A stretch of DNA of 16,013 bases from Methylobacteriaceae bacterium (lineage in GTDB: Bacteria; Pseudomonadota; Alphaproteobacteria; Rhizobiales; Beijerinckiaceae). The position numbers were made by a program, and so were the translations under genes. Shown piece by piece: positions 1 to 7,465 of the stretch. Each line of letters starts with the position of its first letter. Within the stretch, counting starts at the first letter, position 1. The notes beneath the pieces were generated by a model. The model did no database searches. It saw only the letters and a list, made by a program, of their open reading frames with translations, and was not told the DNA's origin. The stretch is taken from the NCBI GenBank assembly GCA_019247255.1, contig JAFAPJ010000047.1:1-16013 (forward strand), read 5' to 3'.

Positions 1-561
1 CGCGTCACGCCTGCCCGCGTTCAGCGCGCCGCCCAGCAGCTGCGCCAGCGCGCGGCTCTCTTCGAGCGCATCGAGCAGCGTTTCGGCGTGCCGGGCCCGG
101 TTCTCGCGGCCATCTGGGCCATGGAGACCGATTTCGGGGCCGTCCAGGGCAGCCTGCCCGTCGTGCGCTCGGTCGCGACGCTCGCCTACGATTGCCGCCG
201 GACCGAGCGCTTCACGGGCGAGCTCTTCTCGGCGCTGCGGGTGATCGATCGCGGCGACCTCTCGCCGGCGCAGCTGCGCGGCGCCTGGGCGGGCGAGATC
301 GGCCAGACCCAGTTCATGATCTCGAACTACGACAAGTACGGGGTCGATTTCGACGGCGACGGTCGCGCAGATCTCATCCACTCGGCGGCCGACGCGCTCG
401 CCTCGACCGCCAACTACCTGCGCGGCCACGGCTGGCAGCGCGGCGCCGGCTGGAACCCCGGCCAGCCCAATTTCGCGGCGATCCGCGAGTGGAACAAGTC
501 GGAGAACTACGCCCGGGCGATCGCGCTCTTCGCCAACAAGCTCGCGGGCCGCGAGGAATAG
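1..561 (+). CDS. Lytic murein transglycosylase, MltB/SLT_2 type (5' end outside window)
   Basis: This gene encodes an enzyme that cleaves the MurNAc-GlcNAc bond of peptidoglycan in the periplasm, leaving a 1,6-anhydro product. The frame is open from the first base, so the signal peptide and N-terminal part lie upstream of the window; 186 residues remain. The catalytic Glu is visible in AIWAMETDFG (Glu codon at 124-126), matching the ExxFG pattern of the family. GEIGQTQFM (about 295-321) is the conserved substrate-groove motif, followed by a D-G-D-G-R-A-D-L segment. The C-terminal EWNKSENYARAIALFANKLAG is the usual end of the catalytic domain. The protein stops there, so it has no C-terminal peptidoglycan-binding domain. 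The family call is firm; the exact MltB subgroup is not. It converges on the aldehyde dehydrogenase gene and shares a hairpin terminator with it. Confidence 0.93.
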   Translation, partial: RVTPARVQRAAQQLRQRAALFERIEQRFGVPGPVLAAIWAMETDFGAVQGSLPVVRSVATLAYDCRRTERFTGELFSALRVIDRGDLSPAQLRGAWAGEIGQTQFMISNYDKYGVDFDGDGRADLIHSAADALASTANYLRGHGWQRGAGWNPGQPNFAAIREWNKSENYARAIALFANKLAGREE

Positions 562-605
562 GACCGCCTCGCACCCGGCCGCGGAGCGGCCCGGCCGAGG
601 CGGTC
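562..605. terminator. Bidirectional hairpin terminator between convergent genes
   Basis: A perfect 10-base inverted repeat (GACCGCCTCG at 562-571, CGAGGCGGTC at 596-605) starts right after the stop codon of the transglycosylase. Inside it is a second stem, GGCCGC/GCGGCC (577-582 and 586-591) with a three-base loop. It ends 11 bases before the stop codon of the opposing dehydrogenase gene, so it can serve both. There is no clear T-run on either side, which is common in very GC-rich genomes. Confidence 0.7.
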
Positions 606-616
606 GCCTCGATCGC

Positions 617-2050
617 TTACGCGCGGGCCTGGGACACGAACTTGGCGTTGAGGTAGCCCTCGATCGCCTCGGACCCGCCCTCGCTGCCGTAGCCCGAATC
701 CTTCATGCCGCCGAACGGGACCTCGGGGAGCGCGAGGCCGTGGTGGTTGATGGAGACCATCCCGGATTCGACCCGCGCCGCCACCTTCTCGGCCGTGTCG
801 GTCGAGCGCGTATAGGCATAGGCCGCGAGCCCGAAGGCGAGGCGGTTCGCCTCCGTGAAGGCCTCCTCCTCGTCCGCGAAGCCGTTGATGGCGGCGATCG
901 GCCCGAAGGGCTCGTCGTTCATCATCCGGGCCGAGAGCGGCACGTTCGTGAACACGGTCGGCTCGAAGAAGAAGCCCTGGTTGCCGATGCGCTTGCCGCC
1001 CGTGCGCAGCTCGGCGCCGGACGTCTCGGCATCCGCCACGAAATCCTCCATGGCGGTCACGCGGCGGGCATGGACGAGCGGCCCCATCCGGGATTGCGGG
1101 TCGAGGCCGTCGCCGACCTTGATGGCCTTCGCGGCGGCCGTGAAGCGCTCCGTGAAGTCGTCCAGGACGGATTCGTGGACGAGGAAGCGGGTCGGCGCGA
1201 CGCAGACCTGCCCGGCGTTCCTGAACTTGTTCGCGGCCAGGATCTTCACGGCCTTATCGAGGTCGGCGTCGCCGAACACGATGGCGGGCGCGTGCCCGCC
1301 GAGCTCCATCGTGACCCGCTTCATGTGCTGGCCCGCGAGCGCGGCGAGCTGCTTGCCGACAGGGGTCGAGCCCGTGAAGGAGATCTTCCGGATCACGGGG
1401 TGCGGGACGAGGTAGCCCGAGATGTCGGCCGGGACGCCCAGCACGTAGCCGAGGACGTCGCCCGGAACGCCCGCGTCCAGAAAGGCGCGCACGAGCTCGG
1501 CGCAGGAGGCGGGCGTATCCTCCGGCCCCTTCAGGATGACGGAGCAGCCGGTGCAGAGCGCCGCCGAGAGCTTGCGGACCGCCTGGTTGACCGGGAAGTT
1601 CCAGGGCGTGAAGGCCGCGACGGGCCCGACCGGCTCGCGGACCACGAGCTGCAGGACGCCGTCCGCACGGGCCGGGATGACCCGGCCGTAGGCCCGGCGG
1701 CCCTCCTCGGCGAACCAGTCGATCGTGTCGGCGCCGCCCAGGATCTCGGCCTTGGATTCCGCGATGGGCTTCCCCTGCTCGAGCGTCATGATCCGGGCGA
1801 TGTCGTCCGCCCTCTGGCGCATGAGCTCGGCCGCCTTGCGCATGACCTTGCCGCGCTCGAAGGCCGAGACCGCGCGCCAGGCCTTGAAGCCGCGATCGGC
1901 TGCCTCCAGCGCCTCGTCGAGATCGGCTGTCGTGGCGACCGGATGCGTCCCGATCTCCTCGGCCGTCGCCGGGTTGACGATCGGGCGGGTCTCGCCGGAC
2001 GCGGCCGCGCGCCAGCTGCCCGCGATGTGGAGCTTCACCTCAGGATACAT
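617..2050 (-). CDS. gabD: NAD(P)-dependent succinate-semialdehyde dehydrogenase (aldehyde dehydrogenase superfamily)
   Basis: The product is 477 residues, the normal size for a soluble aldehyde dehydrogenase. It should oxidise an aldehyde, most likely succinate semialdehyde to succinate as in GABA catabolism, using NAD(P)+. Visible residues are oxyanion Asn151 in PWNFP, cofactor Lys174, the FTGSTPVG nucleotide loop (225-232), general base Glu249 in MELGG, nucleophile Cys283 in GQVCVAP, and the DEPFGP motif near the C-terminus. The ATG at 2050 is preceded by GGAGG (2056-2060), five bases away, which fixes the start. The overall sequence style fits the GabD branch, but substrate specificity in this superfamily cannot be settled from motifs alone, and no GABA transaminase gene lies nearby. 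The gene follows the 70-residue small gene on the same strand after 61 bases, and probably has its own expression. Confidence 0.88.
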   Translation of the reverse strand: MYPEVKLHIAGSWRAAASGETRPIVNPATAEEIGTHPVATTADLDEALEAADRGFKAWRAVSAFERGKVMRKAAELMRQRADDIARIMTLEQGKPIAESKAEILGGADTIDWFAEEGRRAYGRVIPARADGVLQLVVREPVGPVAAFTPWNFPVNQAVRKLSAALCTGCSVILKGPEDTPASCAELVRAFLDAGVPGDVLGYVLGVPADISGYLVPHPVIRKISFTGSTPVGKQLAALAGQHMKRVTMELGGHAPAIVFGDADLDKAVKILAANKFRNAGQVCVAPTRFLVHESVLDDFTERFTAAAKAIKVGDGLDPQSRMGPLVHARRVTAMEDFVADAETSGAELRTGGKRIGNQGFFFEPTVFTNVPLSARMMNDEPFGPIAAINGFADEEEAFTEANRLAFGLAAYAYTRSTDTAEKVAARVESGMVSINHHGLALPEVPFGGMKDSGYGSEGGSEAIEGYLNAKFVSQARA

Positions 2051-2111
2051 GTCGTCCTCCGCGCGGCTCTCCGGGCCGCTTGTCTGAGCCCAGGCTGAGC
2101 GCGCCTCGCGG

Positions 2112-2324
2112 TCACTCGGCCGGAACGGCCGCGGCTTCCGTCAGGGGCTCGAGCTCGTGCTCGCGCGCCGCGCGCTCCTGGCCGGCCCCGCTGCGCACCC
2201 GGTACTGCGGGGCGGCATCCTCGGCCGCCGGCATGAGGCGGGTGATCTCGTAGGCGCCGTTGTCGCGCACGAGGGAGCGCTGGAGGTAGCGGACGCGCTG
2301 TCCGACCTTGAACTGATGCGACAT
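2112..2324 (-). CDS. Small conserved-looking hypothetical protein (70 aa)
   Basis: This is a 70-residue soluble protein with no signal peptide or membrane segment. The N-terminal VGQRVRY, then YEITRLMP, then YRVRS suggests a short beta-rich fold of the SH3/KOW-like kind, ending in an acidic tail. Proteins with a VxYxxR...YEVxRLLP...YRIKS pattern are, as I remember, common small genes of unknown function in alphaproteobacteria. The ATG at 2324 has only a weak upstream GGA. A candidate promoter lies about 90 bases upstream. It is separate from the dehydrogenase gene downstream, and no function is assigned. Confidence 0.72.
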   Translation of the reverse strand: MSHQFKVGQRVRYLQRSLVRDNGAYEITRLMPAAEDAAPQYRVRSGAGQERAAREHELEPLTEAAAVPAE

Positions 2325-2412
2325 GGGTTATTTCCGATCCGTGAGGGCGACGGATCGAAGGCCCGCCGCCGCCGGGCTGAGCTGCCGCGGAAAGGCAGCG
2401 AGTATCCGCCCA

Positions 2413-2440
2413 ACATAAGGGGTCGGCGGAACCCCCACAA
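2413..2440 (-). promoter_or_regulatory. Possible sigma-70 promoter for the 70-aa gene
   Basis: Read on the minus strand, TTGTGG (2440-2435) and TTATGT (2418-2413) are separated by 16 bases, upstream of the 70-residue gene. The spacer also holds most of a short GGGGT/ACCCC inverted repeat (2419-2423 and 2431-2435) that might end the upstream transcript. Both matches are modest. The rest of the 152-base gap (2325-2476) shows nothing else recognisable. Confidence 0.3.
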
Positions 2441-2476
2441 TCCTGTGATTCGCCTCACTCGACCCTGCGGTCCGCC

Positions 2477-2791
2477 TCAGGCGACGTCGGGCGTGAGCAC
2501 GTGGATGGTGCGGGACGCGACGAGGTCGCGCGTCGCCTCGGCATAGGCCTTCATGTGCGGCGCCGCCGCATGCGCCTTCAGCGCCGCGAGATCGGCCCAT
2601 CGCTCGACCACCATGAAGGCGTCCGGGCCGAGCGGCGTCTGAATCGCGCCGGCGCCCTCGAGGTCGATGGCCGGCTCGTAGGCCAGGCACCCGTCCTCCG
2701 CGAGGACCGCCGGCCGGTTCGCCAGCATGATCTCGAGGATGCGGGCGCGCTCGCCTGGCTTCGCGACGATGTGGGCGAGGACGTGGATCAT
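2477..2791 (-). CDS. Antibiotic biosynthesis monooxygenase (ABM) domain protein, YgiN-like
   Basis: The product is 104 residues, the typical size of a single dimeric alpha-beta-barrel ABM domain (PF03992 family). The pattern fits the family: an N-terminal strand MIHVLAHIVAKPGE, a helix with ARILEIMLANRPAVLAEDGC, the AYEP strand, then FMVVERWAD followed by a helix with LKAHAAAPHMKAY. Members include quinol monooxygenase YgiN and small proteins that act on quinones or haem; the actual substrate here is unknown. The open frame runs further upstream to 3145, but homology begins only at the ATG at 2791. That ATG overlaps the stop of the preceding small membrane-protein gene as ATGA. No Shine-Dalgarno is seen, so translational coupling is likely. 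Confidence 0.85.
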   Translation of the reverse strand: MIHVLAHIVAKPGERARILEIMLANRPAVLAEDGCLAYEPAIDLEGAGAIQTPLGPDAFMVVERWADLAALKAHAAAPHMKAYAEATRDLVASRTIHVLTPDVA

Positions 2792-3099
2792 GGACGGGCC
2801 GGCGGGGTCGGAGGTGCGGACGGTCCGGGTCGCACGGACGGCGTGTCGCGCGCAAGCTTCTCGAGGCCGGCCCGGTCGAGGGCGCCTCTTCCTTTCTGCT
2901 CGACGAGGAGCGCGAGCCCACCGACGGCGAGCGCGGCGGCGCCGATCCGGAGGACGAGCCGACGGGCCGAGAGCGCGGACCAGTCGGGTCGCCACGCGGC
3001 GAGGCGCGGGCCCCAGGACGGCGCGGCGGGATGGGCGGGACGCGCCGGGGCGGCGCGACCCGCGGCGGGCATGCGGGCGGAGGGGCGAGGACGGCTCAC
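2788..3099 (-). CDS. Hypothetical single-pass membrane protein, Ala/Pro/Arg-rich (103 aa)
   Basis: The product has a proline- and arginine-rich first half (about 1-45), one hydrophobic segment at about 50-65 (LVLRIGAAALAVGGLALLVE), and a charged then proline-rich tail. There is no cleavable signal pattern, so it probably stays anchored by the single helix. The start is GTG at 3099 with a weak AGGGT upstream. The stop overlaps the ABM start by ATGA, the best argument that it is translated. I do not recognise a family. Its composition is what spurious GC-rich frames also give, so confidence is moderate. The 140-base gap upstream (3100-3239) holds an imperfect inverted repeat GCAAC...GTTGC at 3116-3133 and no other clear signal. 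Confidence 0.5.
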   Translation of the reverse strand: MSRPRPSARMPAAGRAAPARPAHPAAPSWGPRLAAWRPDWSALSARRLVLRIGAAALAVGGLALLVEQKGRGALDRAGLEKLARDTPSVRPGPSAPPTPPARP

Positions 3100-3239
3100 G
3101 GCAGCACCCTACGTCGCAACCCTTAACCGTTGCTCGCAGGGCCATAAGCTGCGGAAACGGGTGAGCGCCGCGCCCGAACGCAAGCGCCGCCCGTCCCTTG
3201 CCGGCCTGATCGGCACCCGCGGGTCGAGCAGCCGTTCCC

Positions 3240-3914
3240 TCATCGGTCGAAGAGTTCGTCCGGCAGGGCCCAGACGGCCTCGAAGGACGAGCGCAGGTGC
3301 TTCCTCATCGCGATCTCGGCCCCTTCCCCGTGACCCGCCTCGATGGCCGACAGAATCTCCGCGTGCTGGTCGTGGGAGAGCTGCAGGTTCGGCGTCGTCA
3401 TGAGCACCTCGAACTGAAGCCGCAGGATCGGAACGCGCAGCCGCTCCGCCGCCGCCTGCAGGTAGACGCTCCCGTCGGCCCGGATCAGCCGGTCATGGAG
3501 GCGCGTGTTCAGAGGCAGGTAGCGGGCGACGTCGCCCGTGCGGGCGGCCATTTCCATCTCCGCCCAGAGAGCATGCAGGCCGTGGCGAAGATCCGGGTCG
3601 CCGATGCCGAGCGCGGCGCGCCGGGCAGCCAGGCCTTCGACGACCTCGCGCAGCTCGTAGATCTGCCGGACGTCGCGTCGTGAGAGCCGTCGCACCCGGG
3701 AGCCGCGGTTCGGCAGGTGCTCGACATAGCCTTCGGCAGCCAGATGCTGGAGCGCCTCGCGCACGCGCGTTCGCGAGGCCTGGAAGCGTTCCGTGAGGTC
3801 GGCCTCGACCAGGCGCTGCCCCGGCGCGAAGCGTCCGGTCGCCAGCTCCGCCCGGAGCTGATCGGCGAGAGGAACCCGCTTCGGCGCACCATCAGCCTTC
3901 GACCCCGCCGTCAC
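3240..3914 (-). CDS. GntR-family transcriptional regulator, FCD (FadR) subfamily
   Basis: The product is 224 residues, standard for the family. Residues about 15-75 form the winged helix-turn-helix (LADQLRAELATGRFAPGQRL, then SRTRVREALQHLAAEGYVE and the wing LPNRGSRV). Residues about 80-215 form the all-helical FCD ligand domain, with likely metal ligands Asn136, His140, His184 and His206. FCD regulators bind small carboxylates or similar metabolites, usually as repressors released by ligand. The GTG start at 3914 has GGGGGAG upstream. It is divergent from the cupin-ABC operon, with a perfect palindrome in between, so it very probably controls that operon and itself. The ligand is unknown but is likely the transported compound or a breakdown product. 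Confidence 0.93.
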   Translation of the reverse strand: MTAGSKADGAPKRVPLADQLRAELATGRFAPGQRLVEADLTERFQASRTRVREALQHLAAEGYVEHLPNRGSRVRRLSRRDVRQIYELREVVEGLAARRAALGIGDPDLRHGLHALWAEMEMAARTGDVARYLPLNTRLHDRLIRADGSVYLQAAAERLRVPILRLQFEVLMTTPNLQLSHDQHAEILSAIEAGHGEGAEIAMRKHLRSSFEAVWALPDELFDR

Positions 3915-3930
3915 GCTTGCGCTCCCCCGG

Positions 3931-3943
3931 ATTGTCTGACAAT
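3931..3943. promoter_or_regulatory. Predicted operator of the GntR/FCD regulator
   Basis: ATTGTC-T-GACAAT is a perfect palindrome with a one-base centre. It fits the TNGTNNNACNA-type sites bound by FadR-subfamily regulators. It lies 17 bases from the regulator start and 38 from the cupin start, overlaps the -35 of the forward promoter, and would allow both repression and autoregulation. A weaker half-site (TTGT at 3945-3948) follows. Confidence 0.75.
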
Positions 3944-3960
3944 CTTGTATGAAGTAATAA
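3932..3960 (+). promoter_or_regulatory. Sigma-70-type promoter of the cupin-ABC operon
   Basis: TTGTCT (3932-3937) and TAATAA (3955-3960) are separated by exactly 17 bases, in one of the few AT-rich stretches of the window. The -35 lies inside the palindromic operator, so regulator binding should block the polymerase. The transcript would start about 10 bases before the cupin ATG, leaving a short leader that carries AAGGG (3966-3970) and GGGAG (3972-3976). Confidence 0.6.
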
Positions 3961-3980
3961 GCGGCAAGGGTGGGAGTTCA

Positions 3981-4838
3981 ATGAGGATCGGTCATGCGCG
4001 CGACGTCGAATGGGCGGGCGTGTCCCGCCACCGTGACGCGACCATCACCTTCAAGCGCCTGATCACCGGCGAACCCGGCCCGGAGAACTTCGAGCTCGCC
4101 CTCGTGCGCATGGACGGTCCGTACACAACTCCCCGGCATCGGCACAATTACGACCAGATCCGGCTCGCGCTCGACGGTGCCCTCAACTTCGCGCCTGGGC
4201 GCGACCTCGCTCCAGGAGCGGTGGGCTACTTTCCCGAGGGCACCTATTATGGGCCGCAGGCGGTGGCCGCGGGATCGCTCTCGATGGCGGTTCAGTTCGG
4301 GGGCGCAAGCGGGCAAGGCCTGCTGAGCTACGACGATCTCGGGCGCGGCAGCCGCGAGCTGGCCGCCAAGGGACGTTTCGAGAACGGCGTCTATACGGAG
4401 ACCGGGCCGGACGGCCAGCGCCGGAACAAGGACGGTTTCGAGGCCGTCTGGGAGCACGTCACCGGGCGCCCGCTCGTCTACGCGCCGACCCGGTTCACCG
4501 ATCCAGTCGTCATGCACCCGGACAGCTTCGTCTGGCGGCGAAGCGCGGACGGCCTCGCCATCAAGCATCTCGGCACGTTCGGCGAGCGCCGCGTCGCGCT
4601 GGAGCTCATCCGGCTCGCGCCCGGAGCACGCCACGCCAGGCCCTTGGAGGATCGCTCGCTGGCCTTCGTTCTCGCGGGCGGACCGACGATCGGGGGCGAG
4701 CCGCTTGCCCTCCACGACGCGGCCGCGTTCGAGCCGGGCGAGCGGGCCGAGATCGCCGTCGAGGATGCGTCCGCCACCCTCATGCTGATCACGTTGCCCT
4801 CGCTTCCGGCCGTCGCGGCGGTCGCGGCGGCCGCCTGA
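3981..4838 (+). CDS. Cupin-domain protein, first gene of an NMT1-type ABC operon
   Basis: The product is 285 residues and cytoplasmic (no signal peptide). The N-terminal half is a cupin: PRHRHNYDQI supplies His53, His55 and Gln59 of metal-binding motif 1, and PEGTYYGPQ (85-93) resembles motif 2. The C-terminal half (about 190-280) looks like a second, degenerate beta-barrel without the HxH motif, so it may be a bicupin. Such proteins are metal-dependent isomerases, dioxygenases, lyases or simple binders; no specific reaction can be chosen. The start is the ATG at 3981 because homology begins there and AAGGG/GGGAG precede it; the open frame further upstream crosses the regulator gene and promoter. 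As the first gene of a controlled uptake operon, it may modify the imported substrate. Confidence 0.8.
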   Translation: MRIGHARDVEWAGVSRHRDATITFKRLITGEPGPENFELALVRMDGPYTTPRHRHNYDQIRLALDGALNFAPGRDLAPGAVGYFPEGTYYGPQAVAAGSLSMAVQFGGASGQGLLSYDDLGRGSRELAAKGRFENGVYTETGPDGQRRNKDGFEAVWEHVTGRPLVYAPTRFTDPVVMHPDSFVWRRSADGLAIKHLGTFGERRVALELIRLAPGARHARPLEDRSLAFVLAGGPTIGGEPLALHDAAAFEPGERAEIAVEDASATLMLITLPSLPAVAAVAAAA

Positions 4839-4935
4839 CCTCGCCGGCGGTCGCGTCCCGCGGCCCGGTTCTGACCCTCGTCGCCGGCGCGAGTTGCCGC
4901 CCGGCTCACGCTGCCATCCCGGGGAGAACGACGCT

Positions 4936-5913
4936 GTGTGGACTTTCCTGAGGCGCGTTGCCGCCGCTGCCGCCGCGTTCGCGGCCCTCGCGAGCTCGGC
5001 CCGCGCCTTCGAGGTCACGGTCGGTCATTACGGGAGCCTCGTTCAGGGCGCGCCCTACGCGATCGCCTTGGAGAAGGGGTTCTTCAAGGAGGCGGGGCTC
5101 GACCTCACTCGGATCGTCTCGGGCGACGGCGGCGGCACGACGGTCCGCAGCGTTCTCGCGAGCCCTTTCCCCTTCGGCGAGGCTGCGCTCGGCGCCGTGC
5201 TCAACGCGCAGCAGCGGGGCCTCGACCTCGTGATGGTCAGCGCCGCCGTGTCCGGGCCGGTCGACATGTTCTGGCTCGTGCGGCCCGACAGCCCCATCCG
5301 CAGCGTGACGGACCTTCGCGGCCGCAAGGTCGGCTACACGAACCCGAAATCCGGCTCGGACTACCTGCTGCGAATGGTCCTGGACAAAGCCGGCGTGACG
5401 CCCGAGGCGGTCGAGCTCATCGCGACCGGCGGGATGCGGGAAGGGTTGGCGATGCTCTCGGCGGGCCAGATCGACGTCATGCCCGTCGTCGAGCCCGTGC
5501 TCGCGACCCTCGGCGACAAGTTTCGGCCCGTCTTCGCGGCCGGCGACTACCTGCCGTCCATCACGCAGACGGTCGGCTTCACGAGCCGTGACTTCGCCCG
5601 CACGGGCGGCGACAAGCTCCGGGCGCTGCTCGCGGCCCGCCGCAAGGCGGTCGACTTCATCTACGAGAAGCCCGACGAAGCGGCCGACATCGTCGCGCGC
5701 AGCCACGGGCTCACGCCCGCGATCGCGCGCGCGGTCATGCAGCGCTTCGCGCGTGACCGCTATTGGAGCCGAGGCGATTTCGACCAGGCCGCCATGGATG
5801 TGCAGCTTGCAGGGCTGAGGCTCGTCGGCGCGGTCGACGACAAAGGGCCGAACTGGACTACGCTGATCGACGCGCGCTTCCTGCCCGCCGACCTGCCGCG
5901 CCCCGGCATGTGA
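4936..5913 (+). CDS. ABC transporter periplasmic substrate-binding protein, NMT1/THI5-SsuA type
   Basis: The product is 325 residues. A signal peptide is clear: MWTFLRR, then a run of Ala/Phe/Leu, with an A-R-A cleavage site after residue 24; there is no lipobox. The mature protein follows the NMT1 pattern: VTVGHYGSLVQGAPYAIALE, EKGFFKEAGLDL, then VRPDSPIRSVTDLRGRKVGY and a GSDYLLR segment near 140-146. Family members bring in nitrate, sulfonates, taurine, pyrimidine precursors or aromatic acids, so the substrate is open. The start is GTG at 4936 with GGAG (4922-4925) upstream; an upstream TTG at 4894 would put a charged tail before the signal peptide and is unlikely. The 97-base gap from the cupin gene has no clear terminator. 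The stop overlaps the ATPase start as TGATG. Confidence 0.88.
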   Translation: MWTFLRRVAAAAAAFAALASSARAFEVTVGHYGSLVQGAPYAIALEKGFFKEAGLDLTRIVSGDGGGTTVRSVLASPFPFGEAALGAVLNAQQRGLDLVMVSAAVSGPVDMFWLVRPDSPIRSVTDLRGRKVGYTNPKSGSDYLLRMVLDKAGVTPEAVELIATGGMREGLAMLSAGQIDVMPVVEPVLATLGDKFRPVFAAGDYLPSITQTVGFTSRDFARTGGDKLRALLAARRKAVDFIYEKPDEAADIVARSHGLTPAIARAVMQRFARDRYWSRGDFDQAAMDVQLAGLRLVGAVDDKGPNWTTLIDARFLPADLPRPGM

Positions 5914-6716
5914 TGGAGGCGCACCTCAGGCTCGAGGGCGTCGCCAAGGTTTTCGCCGCGTCCGGCCGCTCGGCGCCCGTTCCTGCGCTCGGGCCCCTGG
6001 ACCTCGAGGTCCGCCGCGGCGAGTTCCTGTCCATCGTCGGGCCGTCGGGCTGCGGGAAATCGACACTCCTCGACATCGCGGCGGGCCTCCTCGCGCCGAG
6101 CGCCGGCCGGGTGTCGTTCGAGGGGCGGGAGGTCCGAGGCGCCACGCCGCCCGGCCTCGGCGTCGTCTTTCAGCAGGACGCGAGCTACCCCTGGCTGACG
6201 GTCTCGGAGAACATCGGCTTCGGCCTGCGCCGGCGGGGCCTGCCGGCGCAGGCCGTCGCGGACCGGGTGGAGGAGGCCATCCGCCTGATGGGCCTGTCGG
6301 CTTTCGCCCGGGCCTACCCGGCCCAGCTCTCGGGCGGCATGCGCCAGCGGGTCTGCATCGCCCGAACCCTCGTGACGGAGCCTCGGCTTGTCCTCCTCGA
6401 CGAGCCCTTCGCGGCGCTCGACGCGCAGACCCGGCTCTTGATGGGAGACGAGCTGCTCAAGCTGTGGCGCCGCGCCGGCGCGACGATCGTCCTCATCACG
6501 CATTCCTTGGAGGAGGCGGCCCTCCTGTCGGACCGGGTCCTGCTGATGTCGGCGCGGCCGGGCCGGATCATCGAGACGCTCGCGACGGGTTGGCCGAGCG
6601 AGCGATCGTCCGACCTCCTGACGGACCCGCGCTTCGCGGCCTTGACGCAGCGGCTCTGGACGGCGCTCGCGCCGGAGGCCCGTCGGGCGCTCGGCCTCGG
6701 ATCGGAGGCGGCGTGA
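5913..6716 (+). CDS. ABC transporter ATP-binding protein, SsuB/TauB/NrtD type
   Basis: The product is 267 residues and is the motor subunit at the inner membrane face. All motifs are intact: Walker A GPSGCGKST (43-51), Q-loop VVFQQD with Gln87/88, signature LSGGMRQR (139-146), Walker B LVLLDEP (159-165), D-loop ALD and H-loop His197 in ITHS. The motifs and size match the nitrate/sulfonate/taurine ATPases. The start at 5913 is chosen because ATG overlaps the preceding stop (TGATG) and family homology starts with LRLEGVAKVF; the open frame upstream merely reads through the binding-protein gene. It overlaps the first permease by another TGATG, which implies translational coupling. It should pair as a homodimer with the two permeases that follow. 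Confidence 0.93.
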   Translation: MEAHLRLEGVAKVFAASGRSAPVPALGPLDLEVRRGEFLSIVGPSGCGKSTLLDIAAGLLAPSAGRVSFEGREVRGATPPGLGVVFQQDASYPWLTVSENIGFGLRRRGLPAQAVADRVEEAIRLMGLSAFARAYPAQLSGGMRQRVCIARTLVTEPRLVLLDEPFAALDAQTRLLMGDELLKLWRRAGATIVLITHSLEEAALLSDRVLLMSARPGRIIETLATGWPSERSSDLLTDPRFAALTQRLWTALAPEARRALGLGSEAA

Positions 6717-7465
6717 TGGCGCTCGCGGCGGGACGCGCCGGCATCGTGCTGGCCCTTCTCCTCGCGCTGGAAGCTGCGGTCCGATGGGGTGCGGTCTCGC
6801 GCAACGCCGTCGCGCCCCCGAGCGACATGGTCGCGGCGCTGCTCCGGCTCGCCGGAAGCGGGCTCCTGTGGCGGCTGGCGGCCCCGACCTTCGCGGCGGT
6901 CGCGGCCGCGATCGCGCTCGCCGTCGTCGGCGGGCTCGTCTTCGGCCTTCTCCTGGCGGCGAGCCCACGGCTCCGCCGCGCGATCGAGCCGCTCCTCCTG
7001 AGCTACTACGCGGTGCCGATCTTCGTGTTCTACCCGCTGCTGATCGTCGTGCTCGGGCTAGGGCCTCTCCCCCTCGTCGCGATCGGCGCGGCCTTCGGCG
7101 TGATCTCGGTCGCCTTGAGCCTGCTTCAGGGGCTCGACCGCCTGCCCACCCCCATCCTGAAGAGCGCGCGCCTGGAAGGGCTCGGGCCCTGGGCGACCGC
7201 CTGGCACATCCGCCTGCCCTTCGCGGCGCCGTTCGTGCTGCACGGCGCGAAGCTCGCCGTCGCGGCCGCCTTCATCGGGGTGATCGGCGGCGAGTTCATC
7301 CTGGCGCCGAACGGTCTCGGCCGCGCCATCGCGAACGCCTACAACGACTTCGACAACCCGCTCCTGTACGGCCTGCTGCTCTTCGTCATCTCGGTCGTGA
7401 CGGCCGTCAATCTCGGCCTTCACGCCTTCGAGCGGCGGCTTCGCGAGCAGCGGGGTCTCGCATGA
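6716..7465 (+). CDS. ABC transporter permease, SsuC/TauC type (first of two)
   Basis: The product is a 249-residue integral membrane protein with about six hydrophobic segments. The cytoplasmic coupling loop of the BPD-transport family is at about 149-168 (KSARLEGLGPWATAWHIRLP), followed by the GGEFI and NGLGRAIANA segments typical of SsuC-like permeases. The ATG at 6716 overlaps the ATPase stop (TGATG), and its own stop overlaps the next permease start (ATGA). Known relatives often work as homodimers; here a second, clearly different permease follows, so a heterodimer is likely. Confidence 0.9.
   Translation: MALAAGRAGIVLALLLALEAAVRWGAVSRNAVAPPSDMVAALLRLAGSGLLWRLAAPTFAAVAAAIALAVVGGLVFGLLLAASPRLRRAIEPLLLSYYAVPIFVFYPLLIVVLGLGPLPLVAIGAAFGVISVALSLLQGLDRLPTPILKSARLEGLGPWATAWHIRLPFAAPFVLHGAKLAVAAAFIGVIGGEFILAPNGLGRAIANAYNDFDNPLLYGLLLFVISVVTAVNLGLHAFERRLREQRGLA

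Noticed and set aside
740..2098. 452-residue open frame on the plus strand
   Set aside because: It is antisense to the aldehyde dehydrogenase, which has all its catalytic motifs; the translation is Arg/Gly/Asp-rich and matches no family.
3116..3133. Imperfect inverted repeat GCAAC-CCTTAACC-GTTGC with a TTAACC core
   Set aside because: The arms are only five bases, the centre is not symmetrical and the second TTAA of a CtrA-type site is missing; it may be chance.
2792..3145. Upstream extension of the ABM gene to 222 residues
   Set aside because: The added part is low-complexity Arg/Pro sequence; the ABM domain begins at the ATG at 2791 and is complete with usual length.
3717..3980. Upstream extension of the cupin frame
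   Set aside because: It crosses the regulator gene, operator and promoter; the ATG at 3981 has good upstream purine-rich sequence and family homology starts there.
4894..4935. TTG start for the NMT1-type binding protein
   Set aside because: It would add 14 polar residues in front of a clean signal peptide; GTG at 4936 with GGAG upstream is better.
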